A stretch of 64,000 bases of DNA from Henckelia pumila (Eukaryota; Streptophyta; Magnoliopsida; Lamiales; Gesneriaceae): NCBI RefSeq assembly GCF_033568475.1, contig NC_133121.1, forward strand, positions 128,558,375 through 128,622,374, in the 5' to 3' direction. The notes under the pieces are model-generated. The model was not told the origin of the DNA. It worked only from the letters and a program-made list of their open reading frames with translations, and made no database searches. Position numbers and translations under genes: made by a program. Of this stretch, positions 1 to 13,756 are shown in pieces. Numbering within the stretch: the first letter of the stretch is position 1; each line of letters begins with the position of its first letter.

Positions 1-2510
1 TAATAGATTTTTTTATTAGTTATAATCCAATCTATTTAATTTAATTCAATTCAATGAACAGCATATCATTAGAACAAGAGGAGATTATGAGTATTTCACA
101 ATTGCTAAACATTCATGCTTTTATAAAGATAATAGATAATAGATAATAGAAATAAGTAATAATGAGGAATGAACTAAAAATAAATATTGGATTACCAATT
201 ATACCCCTAAGTATGGTTATAATGAAAAGCATATCATTAGAACAAGAGGAGATTATGAGTATTTCACAATTGCTAAACATTCATCTTTTATAAAGATAAT
301 AGATAATAGAAATAAGTAATAATGAGGAATGAACTAAAAATAAATATTGGATTAATCGAAAGCTTGAATTTTTTAGAAGATTCATATACCAATTAAGCCA
401 TATATATAGTTTATGTATCAATATATCAATAGTTCATATATTGAATTTTTTTTATTCATTTGTTATTTATATAAAGCAAGGCATTTTGTGTTGATATAAG
501 TAATAACTTTTTTTTATGACTGTGATGATAATAATTAATATTAATAATTTTAACTATAATTATATTTATAATAGATTTTTTTTATTAGTTATAATCCAAT
601 CTATTTAATTTAATTCAATTCAGTGAACAGAGACCTTTGATCGTGGGAACACAATGACCAAAACCAAAGAAATTTGACTTTTGACTCTGGGTAGACAATA
701 CCAATTATATCCCTAAGTATGGTTCTAATGAAAAGCATATCATTAGAACAAGAGGAGATTGTGTTGATATAAGTAATAACTTTTTTTTTATGACGGTGAT
801 GATAATAATTAATATTAATAATTTTAACTATAATTATATTTATAATAGATTTTTTTATTAGTTATAATCCAATCTATTTAATTTAATTCAATTCAGTGAA
901 CAACATATCATTAGAACAAGAGGAGATTATGAGTATTTCACAATTGCTAAACATTCATGCTTTTATAAAGATAATAGATAATAGATAATAGAAATAAGTA
1001 ATAATGAGGAATGAACTAAAAATAAATATTGGATTACCAATTATACCCCTAAGTATGGTTATAACGAAAAGCATATCATTAGAACAAGAGGAGATTATGA
1101 GTATTTCACAATTGCTAAACATTCATCTTTTATAAAGATAATAGATAATAGAAATAAGTAATAATGAGGAATGAACTAAAAATAAATATTGGATTAATCG
1201 AAAGCTTGAATTTTTTAGAAGATTCATATACCAATTAAGCCATATATATAGTTTATGTATCAATATATCAATAGTTCATATATTGAATTTTTTTTATTCA
1301 TTTGTTATTTATATAAAGCAAGGCATTTTGTGTTGATATAAGTAATAACTTTTTTTTATGACTGTGATGATAATAATTAATATTAATAATTTTAACTATA
1401 ATTATATTTATAATAGATTTTTTTTATTAGTTATAATCCAATCTATTTAATTTAATTCAATTCAGTGAACAGAGACCTTTGATCGTGGGAACACAATGAC
1501 CAAAACCAAAGAAATTTGACTTTTGACTCTGGGTAGACAATACCAATTATATCCCTAAGTATGGTTCTAATGAAAAGCATATCATTAGAACAAGAGGAGA
1601 TTGTGTTGATATAAGTAATAACTTTTTTTTTATGACAGTGATGATAATAATTAATATTAATAATTTTAACTATAATTATATTTATAATATATTTTTTTAT
1701 TAGTTATAATCCAATCTATTTAATTTAATTCAATTCAGTGAACAACATATCATTAGAACAAGAGGAGATTATGAGTATTTCACAATTGCTAAACATTCAT
1801 GCTTTTATAAAGATAATAGATAATAGATAATAGAAATAAGTAATAATGAGGAATGAACTAAAAATAAATATTGGATTACCAATTATACCCCTAAGTATGG
1901 TTCTAATGAAAAGCATATCATTAAAACAAGAGAAGATTATGAGTATTTCACAATTGCTAAATATTCATGCTTTTATAAAGATAATAGATAATAGAAATAA
2001 GTAATAATGAGGAATGAACTAAAAATAAATATTGGATTAATCGAAAGCTTGAATTTTTTAGAAGATTCATATACTAATTAAGCCATATATATAGTTTATG
2101 TATCAATATATCAATAGTTCATATATTGAATTTTTTTTTATTCATTTGTTATTTATATAAAGCAAGGCATTTTGTGTTGATATAAGTAATAATTTTTTTT
2201 TTTTATAACGGGGATGATAATAATTAATATTAATAATTTTAACTATAATTATATTTATAATAGATTTTTTTTATTAGTTATAATCCAATCTATTTAATTT
2301 AATTCAATTCAGTGAACATGAACCTTTGATCGTGGGAACACAATGACCAAAACCAAAGAAATCTGACTTTTGACTCTGGGTAGACAATACCAATTATACC
2401 CCTAAGTATGGTTCTAATGAAAAGCATATCATTAGAACAAGAGGAGATTATAGGCATTTCACAATTGCTAAACATCCATGTTTTTAGAAAGATAATAGAT
2501 AATAGATATA
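1..2510. repeat. Higher-order tandem repeat, about 843-bp unit, three copies
   Basis: The same long AT-rich unit recurs three times. The landmark GATCGTGGGAACACAATGAC appears at 639, 1481 and 2328, giving periods of 842 and 847 bases, and the units begin near 1, 843 and 1685. Each unit holds two internal copies of a block of about 130 bases beginning with CATATCATTAGAACAAGAGG, plus repeats of a block beginning TAATAGATTTTTTTATTAG, so the organisation is a nested, higher-order one. The array is cut by the window start and may extend to the left. I see no coding capacity. It could be a small satellite array or the tandemly duplicated interior of a non-autonomous transposon. Confidence 0.9.
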
Positions 2511-2511
2511 T

Positions 2512-4184
2512 GCGAGGTCGAGTTTAGAGACTCATTGTCATTTTTATAACAAAATATTACTTTTCATTATAGATATGTCGGGTCAACTTATTTCACGGAT
2601 ATATATCAATGATATCATCTCACAAGAAATATAATCATTTATATTAATATTTTGATTAATTTGAGATAAATAATTGATTATTTAATTGTTTTAAAATTTA
2701 AGATAAATAATTAATACATGAAATTCCAACCAAGCGTTTGATGAAATAATCTTATCTCATCCATCCAACCAAACACAACATTCAAGGATGTCTCTTAAAA
2801 AAAGTGGATATTTATCTTTAGGTCAATAGTAAACATATATATAAACCTTATAAATATTGAGATGCAATTTCAGATAATGCTCATACATGCAACGTATTAC
2901 CTATGAATATTATAATTTTCAAGTGCCAATTCTCCTATGAATACGTTTCATTTTTTTTTTTATGTAAACATTGATTTTTTATTTTCAATAAAAGAATTTA
3001 GAAGAATTCAATTGATTTTATAAAACACGAAGGTTGTCTCGATGTTTCGAATGTTTTGAGTAAGAAAGCAGTTAGATATTGACAGGTTTGATTAAAAAAA
3101 TCGTGTAATGTAATTAAAAATGTCATTAATAATCTGTCCAAATTCAGTGAACAGTTCTGGAAAGATAATTATGATGTTACGAATATAAATTAGAAAGAGC
3201 CATATGACTGTGAAGTGTGAACTGACTAAATTATTATTTATTTATTATTTCAATTGAATTTCAATGAATATAGAGCCTTCCTTCAAATCGATGTCCAATA
3301 ATGTTAACGAGTCCGTGTAATTTATCATAAAAATTTCGATGCGTATGGAAAAGTCTTCATGGCAAACACATAAATAAATAAATCTCCAATAATTTGTTAA
3401 CTTTAATTATTACCGGAGTACTCAAGAGGTATGAATATTATATTAATTAATGAATGGTATATTTTTGTACGTGACAGATCTGGTAATTGTCCTTTTGCGT
3501 CCTTGGTAGCCACCATTTTTCGATTAAAAAAATTATGACCTTTTTATGAATCGTTAGTAAGGCAATTATTTAACTAAACAGATGAAATAAATTATGTTGA
3601 TTGAGGTTTTATAAGGGTAATTACAGCTCAACTGTTATGGGATACGTTCGGATGGTTTTATGAATCATTTTTTGGTGTTGGAATTTCAAATTTTGTGTCG
3701 TGTAATAATTTCCCAAAATCCTAAATGATCGAGTGTATTCCTGTTGCAGTTGTTTTTATTGATTACTTCATTTTTAATACAATTGAAATTTTACAGAAAT
3801 TCTCAACTCTTCGGAATTGAGATCAGGAGAGGGGAAAAAAAAAGAAAAAAAGAAAAAAAAAAAAAGTCCAAATTCATACACTGACATGAATTGGATTGAT
3901 GATTACAAGCCGGGCACGACATAATGGGAAGTGAATTTATCTGGAATTAAAATACTAAAATATGATTGGATCTAAATAATACATCACTTCGGTGACATCA
4001 TCTGAAGTCGTCAGCAACGTCTTGTTTTATTTTTTCTTTTCTTTTAAATTTTTTTTTTTTTTTGAAAAAAAATGTATAGAGGTATGACGCGGAAGCCAAG
4101 GGTTAAAAGAATCTTTGAATGGTTCGTTAGGTTGACTTCCTCGCCACCACCACCCACATCCCTTAACAATAGAATCATATTGTA

Positions 4185-4215
<31 letters not shown>

Positions 4216-5148
4216 AAATGACAAAAATAAAACTACATTATAGTAACAGTCTGCCCACAAAACTCAAAACTTAATTAAAGGGATAAATTTATTTTTAAGA
4301 TTAAATACATATATATATATTTCGAATTTATTTAAAAGGATGATTATGCTTATAAACTATATATCGTAATTGGTTTTATAGATCCAATCTGAAAAATCAA
4401 AAGACAGCTTCTCCATCTCGTTGTACACAAGTGTTGTTTCTTTGAAATTTTACGCTAAGAAATCATGTATGTCTATGAGTTGCCAAGAAAATGCCCCATA
4501 ATCAAGTGTATTCAAAACATAATATGTTTCTAATTGTCAACCGATCATATATTTTCTCTAATAAATCCCGTTAATTTGCACTTGAATAAAATAATTTCAA
4601 ATTCATGGACCTGGATTGTGAAATTATTAGGGAGAATTTATAATCTTCTCTAACCCAAAAAAAAGAAAAAGAAAGCAAGGAGAGACTTTTCAGGCAAATG
4701 CAAGCTTAATTTACATGTGATTGGACTATAAAGCTATGTGCTTGGATGCATTTTTTGTGAATATATATATTTTGAAGGAAGGTACAATTTGGATAATCAC
4801 AAAGCTAAAATGCGGTGGCGCTTTGAATTGGTCAGTTTATTATCCCTTTTCCACACCTTTTCTTCTTTATAAAATCACACCTTCCCCCCTCTTTCGACAC
4901 TATCGCTCAGAAAATCTTTCGCCATCTTCACTCCCGATTTCCACATTTTTGGAAAGAAAAAAAAAAAAGATAATTTGTATTTTCATATCATTGATGTAAT
5001 CTGGAATCAAGAAAGTTTCAGGAAACTCCTTTACTACAAATATCGACCTTTCTTGATCCTTTGTTTCTGTTGGTTATTTGAAATGGAGAAAGCGGAAACT
5101 TGGGATCAAGAAACTGTGATCAGTGAGCTAACTCGAGGGAGGGAATTC
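2512..5148 (+). repeat. Segmental duplicate (copy 1) of the WRKY upstream region
   Basis: From GAGGTCGAGTTTAGA to the middle of a WRKY first exon, this stretch aligns with 31355-35570. Shared landmarks include the CATCACTTCGGTGACATC block (3983 here, 33430 there), the TTTATAAAATCACACC promoter block and the first 22 codons of the WRKY gene. Homology stops abruptly at about 5148. Copy 1 lacks three insertions found in copy 2, so it preserves empty sites for them. The duplicate carries the regulatory region but not the body of the gene. Confidence 0.9.
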
Positions 5149-5154
5149 ATATAA
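5083..5154 (+). pseudogene. Truncated WRKY first exon (duplicate copy)
   Basis: The ATG at 5083 opens 23 codons that match the start of the intact WRKY gene at 35505 almost exactly (MEKAETWDQETVISEL here, MEKAGTWDQETVISEL there). Homology then ends after the codons for REF and the frame hits TAA at 5152. The sequence behind it is unrelated and encodes no WRKY domain. The preceding promoter and leader are also duplicated, so the locus might still be transcribed, but no DNA-binding protein can be made. It is best called a truncated duplicate pseudogene. Confidence 0.88.
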
Positions 5155-8100
5155 TTAGCAACCTCGAAAGATGAGAGAAAATTTTGGTATGAACATGTTT
5201 TATATCAAAGAGAAAATAATTGGAATTGGATGATATCCAATTGTCAACTAAACCCCAGAAATCCGAAATTTGTATTAGATTAAAATCCAAATTTCTTTTA
5301 TTCATGTTTGTTTTTTTGCGATTTTATACGATACAAGTGATACAACCCAATTTCCTCATAATAAATTTTTATATTTCTCTGTATATTATTAAATATAATA
5401 TGCTAGGACTAGCAAGGAAGACGAAATAACTTCAATTATTTATTTATTTATTTATAAAAATTTCTTTGTTCAATCTTTATCCTAGTTTCTGTTTTGCAAT
5501 TAGTTTTATTTCTTCAAAAGAAATATTAATAATAATAACATTATAGAGAAAATTTTAATTTGGTCCTTCATATTTGTCTTTTTATGATTTAGTGGCTATG
5601 TAAATGAATTTGACTTCAATTCATTTTGTAATTTTTTGTTGATGTGTCTAATGTTTACGTAATTATTTTCACGTAAAAATGAGTACAACTGCCAAAAAAT
5701 ATCCAAAGTTGAATTATATAAGGTGAGCAATATATTGAAGTTGTTCCAATGTGGGACAACTTTCCTTTCAATTTATTTCACCAAATTCAAATTTTTCAAC
5801 ATTTGAGACAAGCCTTTGGGACAAGCTTTTGGACAAGCATTTCAAGCCCATTTGAGAGAAGCTTTTGGACAAGCATTTCAAACTCATTTCAAGCCATTTA
5901 TTCCAACAATTCATTCAATATTTTTTCCAACACTATCTCCAATGTGACAATGTAGATCTAAAAATTGTGGTTCAAAACAAGAACTCACTGCCAATGGTAA
6001 GTAAAAGTCGGTTCTGCCAATTGATGTTACTCTTCGAGTAGCATTGACTCTTCCCATTGGTAGTAGTGGATTCAAAATCCAAAATATAGTTGAACCTTGA
6101 AAAATCTGACCATGTTTATTTTTTGCCACTCTCCCCCAAATACAAGGTGTTGCTTTTGGGCGCCAGCGGCTTTATTTTTTATTTTTGTTTTTCGATTAAA
6201 TTTCGGTATAATATTATATGTTCATCTTACTACTTGTAATAACACAAATTTTAAATTGCAGTAGTTTTTTAAGGAAATTTTTGAATTTTTTAAATATAAC
6301 ATAATTTTTGTTTTAGTATTTTTTATATTTTTTAAAAATTTATTAAATTATTGAAAAATTAATATATATGATTCATTAATTAATTATATAAATAAAAAAT
6401 ATATATATAAATATATATTTATTTAAAAATAATATATAATTGATAAATAAAAGTAGTAAACTAAAATGAAGAAAATGAATGTCTGCTTGGAATTTGGATA
6501 GCGAGACTTTCAAATGTTGTGTTTTTTGGATTTATGACTGGAGAGAAAATGTTAGAAATTTACTATGTTTTAAACTTTTGATATGACAGTAAACTTGAAA
6601 AAAATGTAATTATTAAGAAAATTTAAGGATCATTTTCACATATATAATTGGTTGGAAGAACTCTTTTTCATTTTTCAATTTTTCGTGTTCCTTTTTGGGC
6701 TTCCAATTAAAGAAGTTGATTTTCTTTCTCTTTTTTTCCTTTATATTATTATTATGGCACACCCTCGGCCTTTTTCAAACATGATTGGCGGGCCTAGAGC
6801 ATTTCAACTGAGCCCATGTATATAGTCATGAATAGTACCTTAGATTTGATCAATTAATTTTTTTATAAAATTATTAACTGTTGAATGTGTGTAAGGAATA
6901 TATAAATAACAGAAAAGATAAAATATTATATCGAATTAAACTAAAAATAATATTAGTAAAAAATCGCAACCTTTCTAATTATTATTTTTTATACACGCAG
7001 TTGAGTTGCTTTTATGATAACACAACACAAGGACAGTAGTGTAACCCAAATCCAAGTATCCGTGCATCAGATTCAAGCAATTGTTAGAAAAAGTGTTCCA
7101 TAATAATTTTTAAAATGGTATTATTTGTTTCAAAATAATTCACATTCTCTTATTTGACTCCGAAATTACAAACAGATATGGATAGAAAACCACAAAAATA
7201 CGCAATGGTTTTTTTTTCAAAATATTTATATATCCTTAAAAACGTTTTGGATGATGAAAAAGTATTTTTGGGTGTTAATTTATAATATATAGTTTTCACT
7301 CGTGCATATCAATTATCACATGACAATATCCTACAAAAGTTTATTTGGTAATAATATATAATAAGAATCAAAATATAAGATATATAATTAGCATTAATTT
7401 CATTATTTCATATATTAAATTAAAATGGATGCTACACATGTCCAATGAGTAAATTGAATGTCCGTGAATGAATAAGAACGTGTAGAGCGCTCATTTTCAC
7501 TATAAATTAAGTTGCGCTCGACTAAACGATTTAGGTAGTATTTTCAATTTCTAAAAATAATTTATAATTACTTATTTTTAGAGGTTGCAAACACTATCTT
7601 AAAATCCATATATTTCCATTATAATAATTTTATTGTTAAAAATAAAATAATATAACAAATTTTAATTTCATACTTGATTTATTTACACATGCATTGTTTA
7701 TGTAAAACATAATAGATTTCAAATGACGTCATTATTGAGTGAACTTGAAAATCATCATAACATGAAAATAGTGAATTTGGAATATATGATTTTACTTCTC
7801 TAAACAATAAAAAAAACATTTGAAATCAATAAATTTGAAATCTTTTCATACAAACGCAACCCAATATATTTTCGACCTAAGAAAGACCTGATCGATCTAT
7901 TGAATGAATTTATATATTTATAATGAATAATTGTCAAGTGGGGGAGTTCCCCAAAACCCTTCTCGATCCCTTTTTTTTTTTTTTCCTTTCCTTGACTAGG
8001 TCTAAAAAATGTAGATTAATTGTTATTATAATTAATGATATAATATATATATTTGTTTTTTAAAAAAAAAAAAAAAACACTAAGTCGAAGTGCGCATGAA

Positions 8101-9223
8101 TTTTGTAGAAGGCCCACACGTCTAAAGGAGTGAAGATCGACACAAAACCGTGAGGACCCAAAGCCCTTTATCTTTCTCCATCTGAAAGTAACCCTTCGCT
8201 GTGTCACTTTTCTCACAAATTTGCTATTTCCTGGAACTTTGGGTTTTAATTATTTTCTTCATTTTATATTATATTATATCGTAAAAAAAAAAGAAAAAAG
8301 AGATCGTATATTTGAATTAATGTCAAAATTCCATTAATTACACATTTTGTCATATATATTCTGCGCATTAATATCGCCTACTTTTGTCGGCATGAAATTA
8401 ATGGACATACTGCTTGTGACTTGCTTGAACATTTCCAATACGTTTGGGGTGATTTTCCTACGAGAGATTGTGTTTCCATCACTTGATAGGATTGTGTGAA
8501 TAAATAATATTGTGATTATTTTATAATATTCGAGCAAAATGTGGAATATATAGTATTGATGTATAAAATGGTTTGATTGGTTAATTAAATTTGGAATAAG
8601 ATAGTTTATTACGATTTTCCCCCTTTTTTCATATTTAATGAATATAATAATTACAAAACTGTTACGAAAGAGTTTTACTAATCAATTTTATACCACAAAT
8701 TTTCTATTGATTTAAATCATGAAAAAATATTATTAAAATATTATTTTTTCTGTCAAAATTTAAAAATGCAATGAGGCGGTTTTTTTTTTTTTTTTACGGG
8801 TACAATGGGGCGATTTTGCCAAACGCGAGACCCATCTCGCTTCATTTTAGATCCACCCGGCCCCGAAAACATGGTGAGTTCAATATGGGTTGGATCTGTT
8901 GGATCCCTAAAAAATTTTTACTTTAAAAATTTTAAGAATTATATGATTAAAAAAAAACTTTTGAAACTTAATAAATCATTATATTGAATTTCAAAATTAT
9001 ATTAATAATATTTAAGAGAAAAAAGAATATCACTAGTTAAAATCTATTAATTTATATTCACATCATAACAAAATAAAATTATAATAATACATTTTTATTT
9101 TGAACACATCATTATAAAATAAAAATATTTCAATTCTAAAATATTATGAGCTAAAATTAGTACCTAAAATATACATTATTTAATCAATGAAAACATAAAT
9201 CTTAATAGTATATGCATACTAAT

Positions 9224-9228
<5 letters not shown>
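5155..9228. other. AT-rich intergenic stretch, no gene recognised
   Basis: About 4 kb of low-complexity AT-rich DNA with many stops in all frames. Short open frames at 5749-5955, 8016-8216 and 8805-8987 have no recognisable domain and no gene-like context. Around 5790-5900 there are imperfect short tandem repeats of a CAAGC(A/T)TTT-type word. A possible snRNA-type promoter motif on the minus strand near 5715-5757 is listed separately. Nothing else here can be supported. Confidence 0.6.
5718..5757 (-). promoter_or_regulatory. USE-like plus TATA pair (snRNA-type promoter motif)
   Basis: On the minus strand GTCCCACATTG (about 5745-5755) resembles the plant upstream sequence element RTCCCACATCG of U-snRNA genes. 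About 25 bases downstream lies TTATATAA. In plants a spacing of about 23-25 bases between USE and TATA is typical of RNA polymerase III snRNA promoters, and a longer spacing of RNA polymerase II ones. No recognisable U6, 7SL or MRP RNA follows, so this may be chance or a promoter remnant of a repeat. Confidence 0.25.

Positions 9229-9260
<32 letters not shown>
9229..9260. repeat. (AT)n microsatellite, left of a presumed Helitron
   Basis: A run of about 16 TA dinucleotides. A second (AT)n run lies at 31324-31353. The two probably formed one tract before an insertion split it, see the Helitron entry. Confidence 0.85.
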
Positions 9261-9263
<3 letters not shown>

Positions 9264-9419
9264 ATTTCTACTACAAAAGTATGAATGGTGGGCAAAGTTT
9301 TTTCATTGTGTATTTACTATATTGCCCAAAAACTATGAATTATGTGTATTAATTATATGAGCATTGTGTGAAAAAATGGTGTAAAAAATAGGGTCAAATT
9401 TGTGATATTAAAATTGTGG

Positions 9420-10990
9420 AGAATAAATGTGTTGTTTATTCATTAAAGTGGTGCATTTATTTTTTTGAATCATTGAATACAACATTATATTTTAATTGAT
9501 TCTCATCATATTCCTAAAGTTATTATTATAAAGAAAACATCAAAAAAAATTATTTTTGAATTTTCTAAGTAAATCATTCTTATTTTAATACCAAGAGACA
9601 ATTTTAAAGTTTAGACTTCTTCAAAAATAAAAAAAATCATGCATGTGGAAAAATGGTGAAAAAAATAGGGTCAAATTTGAGATATTAAAATTTTGGATAA
9701 TAAATGTATTGCTTATTCATTAAAGTGATGCATTTATTTTTTTGAATCATTGAATACAACATTATATTTTAATTGATTTTCATCATATTCCTAAAGTTAT
9801 TATTATAAAGAAAACATGAGAAAAAAAATTATTTTTGAATTTTCTAAGTGAATCATTCTTATTTTAATACCAAGAGACACAATTTTAAAGTTTAGGCTTC
9901 TTCAAAAATAAAAAAAAATTCATTTACTTATGAGGACTATTAAATAAATGATAAAAACTTATTTTTTTTGACAATGATAAAAACTTATTTTAATACTGCT
10001 ATATGATTTTATTTTGAATTAAATAATTAGAATAAGAATTTTATTTGGTTATTTCTTTAGGATTTATATTTTTAAAAAAAAATTATTCTTTAATTTTCTA
10101 AGTGAATCATTCTTATTTTAATACCAAGAGACGCAATTTTAAAGTTTAGACTTTTTCAAAAATAAAAAAATTATTTCATTTACTTATGAGAACTATTAAA
10201 TAAATGATAAAAAATTATTTTTTTTACAAGGATAAAGACTAATTTTAATACTGCTATAGAATTTTATTTTGAATTAAATAATTAGAATAAAAATTTTATT
10301 TGGTTATTTCTTTAGGATTTATTTTTTGAGATACATATTTTTATGTTGCTTATTCATTAAAGTGGTACATTTATTTTTTTGAATTATTGAATAAAACATT
10401 ATATTTTAATTGATTTTCATCATATTCCTAAAGTTATTATTACAAAAAAAACATGAGAAAAAAATTCTTTTTGAATTTTCTAAGTGAATCATTCTTATTT
10501 TAATACAAAGAGACACAATTTTAAAGTTTAGACTTATTCAAAAATTAAAAAAAAAATCATTTACTTATGAGGACTATTAAATAAATGATAAAAACTTATT
10601 TTTTTGACAAGGATAAAACTTATTTTAATACTGCTATAGGATTTTATTTTGAATTAAATAATTAGAATAAAAATTTTATTTGGTTATTTCTTTAGGATTT
10701 ATTTTTTGAAAAAAAATTATTTTTGAATTTTCTAATTAAATCATTCTTATTTTAATACCAAGAAACACAATTTTAAAGTTTAGATTTTTTCAAAAAAAAA
10801 AAAAAATTCATTTATTTATGAGGACTGTTAAATAAATGATAAAAACTTATTTTTTTGACAAGGATAAAAAATTATTTTAATGTTGCTATAGGATTTTATT
10901 TTGAATTAAATAATTAGAATAAGAATTTTATTTGGTTATTTCTTTAGGATTTATTTTTTGAGAAACGTATTTTTATACTTTAACAATTTA
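9420..10990. repeat. Imperfect tandem repeats inside the Helitron-like element
   Basis: A module containing TTTTAAAGTTTAGACTT, then CTATTAAATAAATGATAAA, TTATTTTAATACTGCTATA and TTTGGTTATTTCTTTAGG, recurs about five times (near 9600, 9880, 10140, 10515 and 10775) at spacings of about 250-390 bases. Two further diverged copies lie at about 30135-30300 and 30320-30490, on the far side of the nested insertions. No coding potential. Confidence 0.8.
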
Positions 10991-11179
10991 TTATAAAATA
11001 ATTTATTGAAAGAGAGTTAAAACACGGATGAAATGATAAAAATTAGAAGTTAAATATTTAGTAATTTCATGATTATATTTTTGTTATTTTTTACTGGATT
11101 GAAGATAGTTTGAGATATAAATGTAAATATGATATATTAGTTGGGGCATAAAAGGAATAAAAAAATGTGGTTTATGCCT

Positions 11180-11960
11180 TTATGCCTTACTTATATACTA
11201 CATTGATTTGATTAACAATTAAAAAATAAAATAAATTATTTATTAATTGAAAATTAAATGAAAGCCAACATATGTAACTGACAAGTTGCAATTGGGATAA
11301 AATTAAAATTAATAAAAATATTTTTGATCGTGTGCATGAAATATTAGATCAATTATATATAACAATATTTTTTGATTGTGTGAATGAAATATTAGATCAA
11401 TTATATGAGTATTAAAATATGAATTATAGAGTTTTGATATAATGGGCTACCACCATGAACACCTACATGACAACAGCTGACGTGACAATAATTAATTATA
11501 TATACAATGTTATTTTTAAATTATTAAATGCTAAAAACAAAAAAAAAGGATATTTTAAATTAATAATAACAATAAACATAAAACAGATTCAAAAGAAATG
11601 ATATTTTAATATTAAAACCAATTATCAATAAAACAAATATCTATATTATTTACATTCATTTAATTTGGTTTATCCCTTAAAACAAATCTGCATTTCAGAG
11701 TCTAAAAAAAATATCTATTACATATTATCTATTATCTATCTAAAAGTGTGAATAAAAGAGTAAAGTTTTATAATTGTGAAATAACATTTTTGCACTTTTA
11801 TTCTACACTTTATGTAAGATCATATAAATATATGTAGAAATATAAAAATAAAATTCAAATTTTAGTTCCCAAAAAAAAAATCAAATTTTATTTAGGGTAT
11901 AAATGTAAATATATATTTTGATTATATATATATAATAAAAATATTATAATAATAATAATG

Positions 11961-12032
<72 letters not shown>

Positions 12033-12560
12033 TATCAATATGAATTAATGATTTTAATTGAATTGCAATTAATGGATTCGTTAATTGCATATTAATTAAA
12101 TATTTACACATTGTTTACATTCATTGAATTTAGTTGATCTCTTAAAACAAATCTGAATTTTAAAAGTCTAAAAAACAAATATCACTAATTTAATCTTTTG
12201 AATAATTTATAAAATTTTAAAAAAAATTACATAAGTATTTGCACTTCAATTTCATTTATAGTACTAATATAATATTTCTAGGTTACAAAAAGTACATATA
12301 CTTTTTGATTAACAATTAAAAAATAAAATTGATTATTTATTAATTAAAAATTAAATAAAAGCCAACATATGTAACTGACAAGTTGCAATTGGGATAAAAT
12401 TAAAATTATTAAAAATATTTTTAATCGTGTATATGTAATATTAGATCAATTATATATAAAAATATTTTTGATTGTGTGAATGAAATATTAGATCAATTAT
12501 ATGAGTAATTAATTAAAATATGAATTATGGAGTTTTAATATAATGAGCAACCACCATGAA
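11180..12560. repeat. Direct duplication within the Helitron-like element
   Basis: The block at about 11220-11740, from TTGATTAACAATTAAAAAAT through GCCAACATATGTAACTGACA to ATTATCTATTATCTATC, is repeated from about 12300. The second copy is interrupted by a solo LTR at 12566 and by a MITE at 13638, and it resumes at 29673. The first copy therefore shows the uninterrupted CACCT site (11460-11464) and the uninterrupted TATACAATG site (11501-11509), which proves both insertions. Confidence 0.85.
11946..12031. repeat. (AAT)n microsatellite
   Basis: About 28 tandem AAT/TAA triplets, interrupted once by ATGAT near the left edge. Located inside the Helitron-like element. Confidence 0.95.
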
Positions 12561-12565
12561 CACCT

Positions 12566-13587
12566 TGTTAGGATCGAAATATATGTAGAGGGGGGGTGAA
12601 TACACAATTAAAAAATTTCAGAGTACTTCGATCTGATTTGTTAGAATCAGATGAAAGTTTTATTTGCTTAAAACTTTTGATCTGCTTGAAAGATTTTGAC
12701 CAAGTCAGGCGGAAGTAATCTTCCTTGCAGATTGAACACTTATAAGAACTAATGCAGATGAAATGGAATAAAAGCAGTAGAGAGATAGATTTGTTTCTGG
12801 ATGTTCGGAGATGAATTCTCCTACGTCACCCCTTCTTTTGTTTTCAGAAGGATTTCACTAGAAGACTTTGACTTATACAATCCCTTTGTACAAATTCAAT
12901 CCAATCAATCTTTTGAAAGGAACTCCTAGCAATATTCTAACTCAAAGCAGAACAACTTTTCTACTTAAAGTTTACAAAATGAAGCAACAGAGTATGCTTC
13001 GTTGATTTGATCTGGAAAGCTATATGACTTTGATCTGGATCGAATTGAAATATTTCTTTGAGCTTTGATCGATCTGGGAGATATTATAACTCAGAGTATC
13101 GAGACTTTGATCTGATAAGTTTCTGGGTTTGAGTGAAGGCTATTTCAAAATTCGATTGCTTTGTAATTTTCACTCCTTGGTCTCGTATCTTCAATCTTCG
13201 AAATACTTGTATATATAGTCATCAAAAAGTAATCAGTGAGCCGCCAACACTTTCTGATTTTGATCCGCCAGCATATCTCATAAATGACTCACAAATCTTG
13301 ACTTAGAGTGAAGGTCGATCAACGTTCAAAATCTCATTAAATGAGTTTGTCGTTTTGTTCAATGATAGCAACGGGTAGATTTCTGACAAGGCTTCGATCT
13401 GGTTGTTGACCATTTTAGATCTTGTGTCAATCGCTCCGGTGTAGTTTGATTTGCATCACGTTACTTTGATCTGGCAACTTTCATAGAGATCTTTATTCTT
13501 TAATATTTGATGGGTCCGATTAATTTATTTACTTGGTTTTATTTTGATTTTGTAATCACCGAAATTTTAGAGTTTGATTCTCCAACA
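12566..13587 (+). mobile_element. Solo LTR, 1022 bp, probably copia type
   Basis: Begins TGTTAGGATC and ends CTCCAACA, with a perfect 5-bp target duplication CACCT at 12561-12565 and 13588-13592. The opening run with AGAGGGGGGGTGAATA is a familiar start of copia LTRs in plant genomes (recalled, not searched). A TATATATA box lies near 13208. No internal domain and no second LTR remain, so this is a solo LTR left by LTR-LTR recombination. The duplicated host segment near 11460 shows the empty site. Confidence 0.88.
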
Positions 13588-13756
13588 CACCTATATGACA
13601 ACAGCTGACGTGTCAATCATTAATTATATATACAATGGGGAGTTGATATTAACACTCCATTTTTTTATTATTTGCACTCCACTTGTGAGTTCATTTGTAG
13701 TAGCCCGTAACCAAAATCAGTAATTAAGGAATTAATCATAATTACTTGAATAGAGT

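Noticed and set aside
1-2510. CRISPR-like array
   Set aside because: Repeats are hundreds of bases long with no spacer structure, in a plant nuclear genome.
5749-6129. Open frames of about 70 codons on both strands
   Set aside because: Composition driven by short Phe/Gln-rich tandem repeats, no homology, no splice or promoter context that fits.
8016-8216. Minus-strand open frame of 66 codons with a basic composition
   Set aside because: Ends in poly-A and AT repeats, no recognisable domain.
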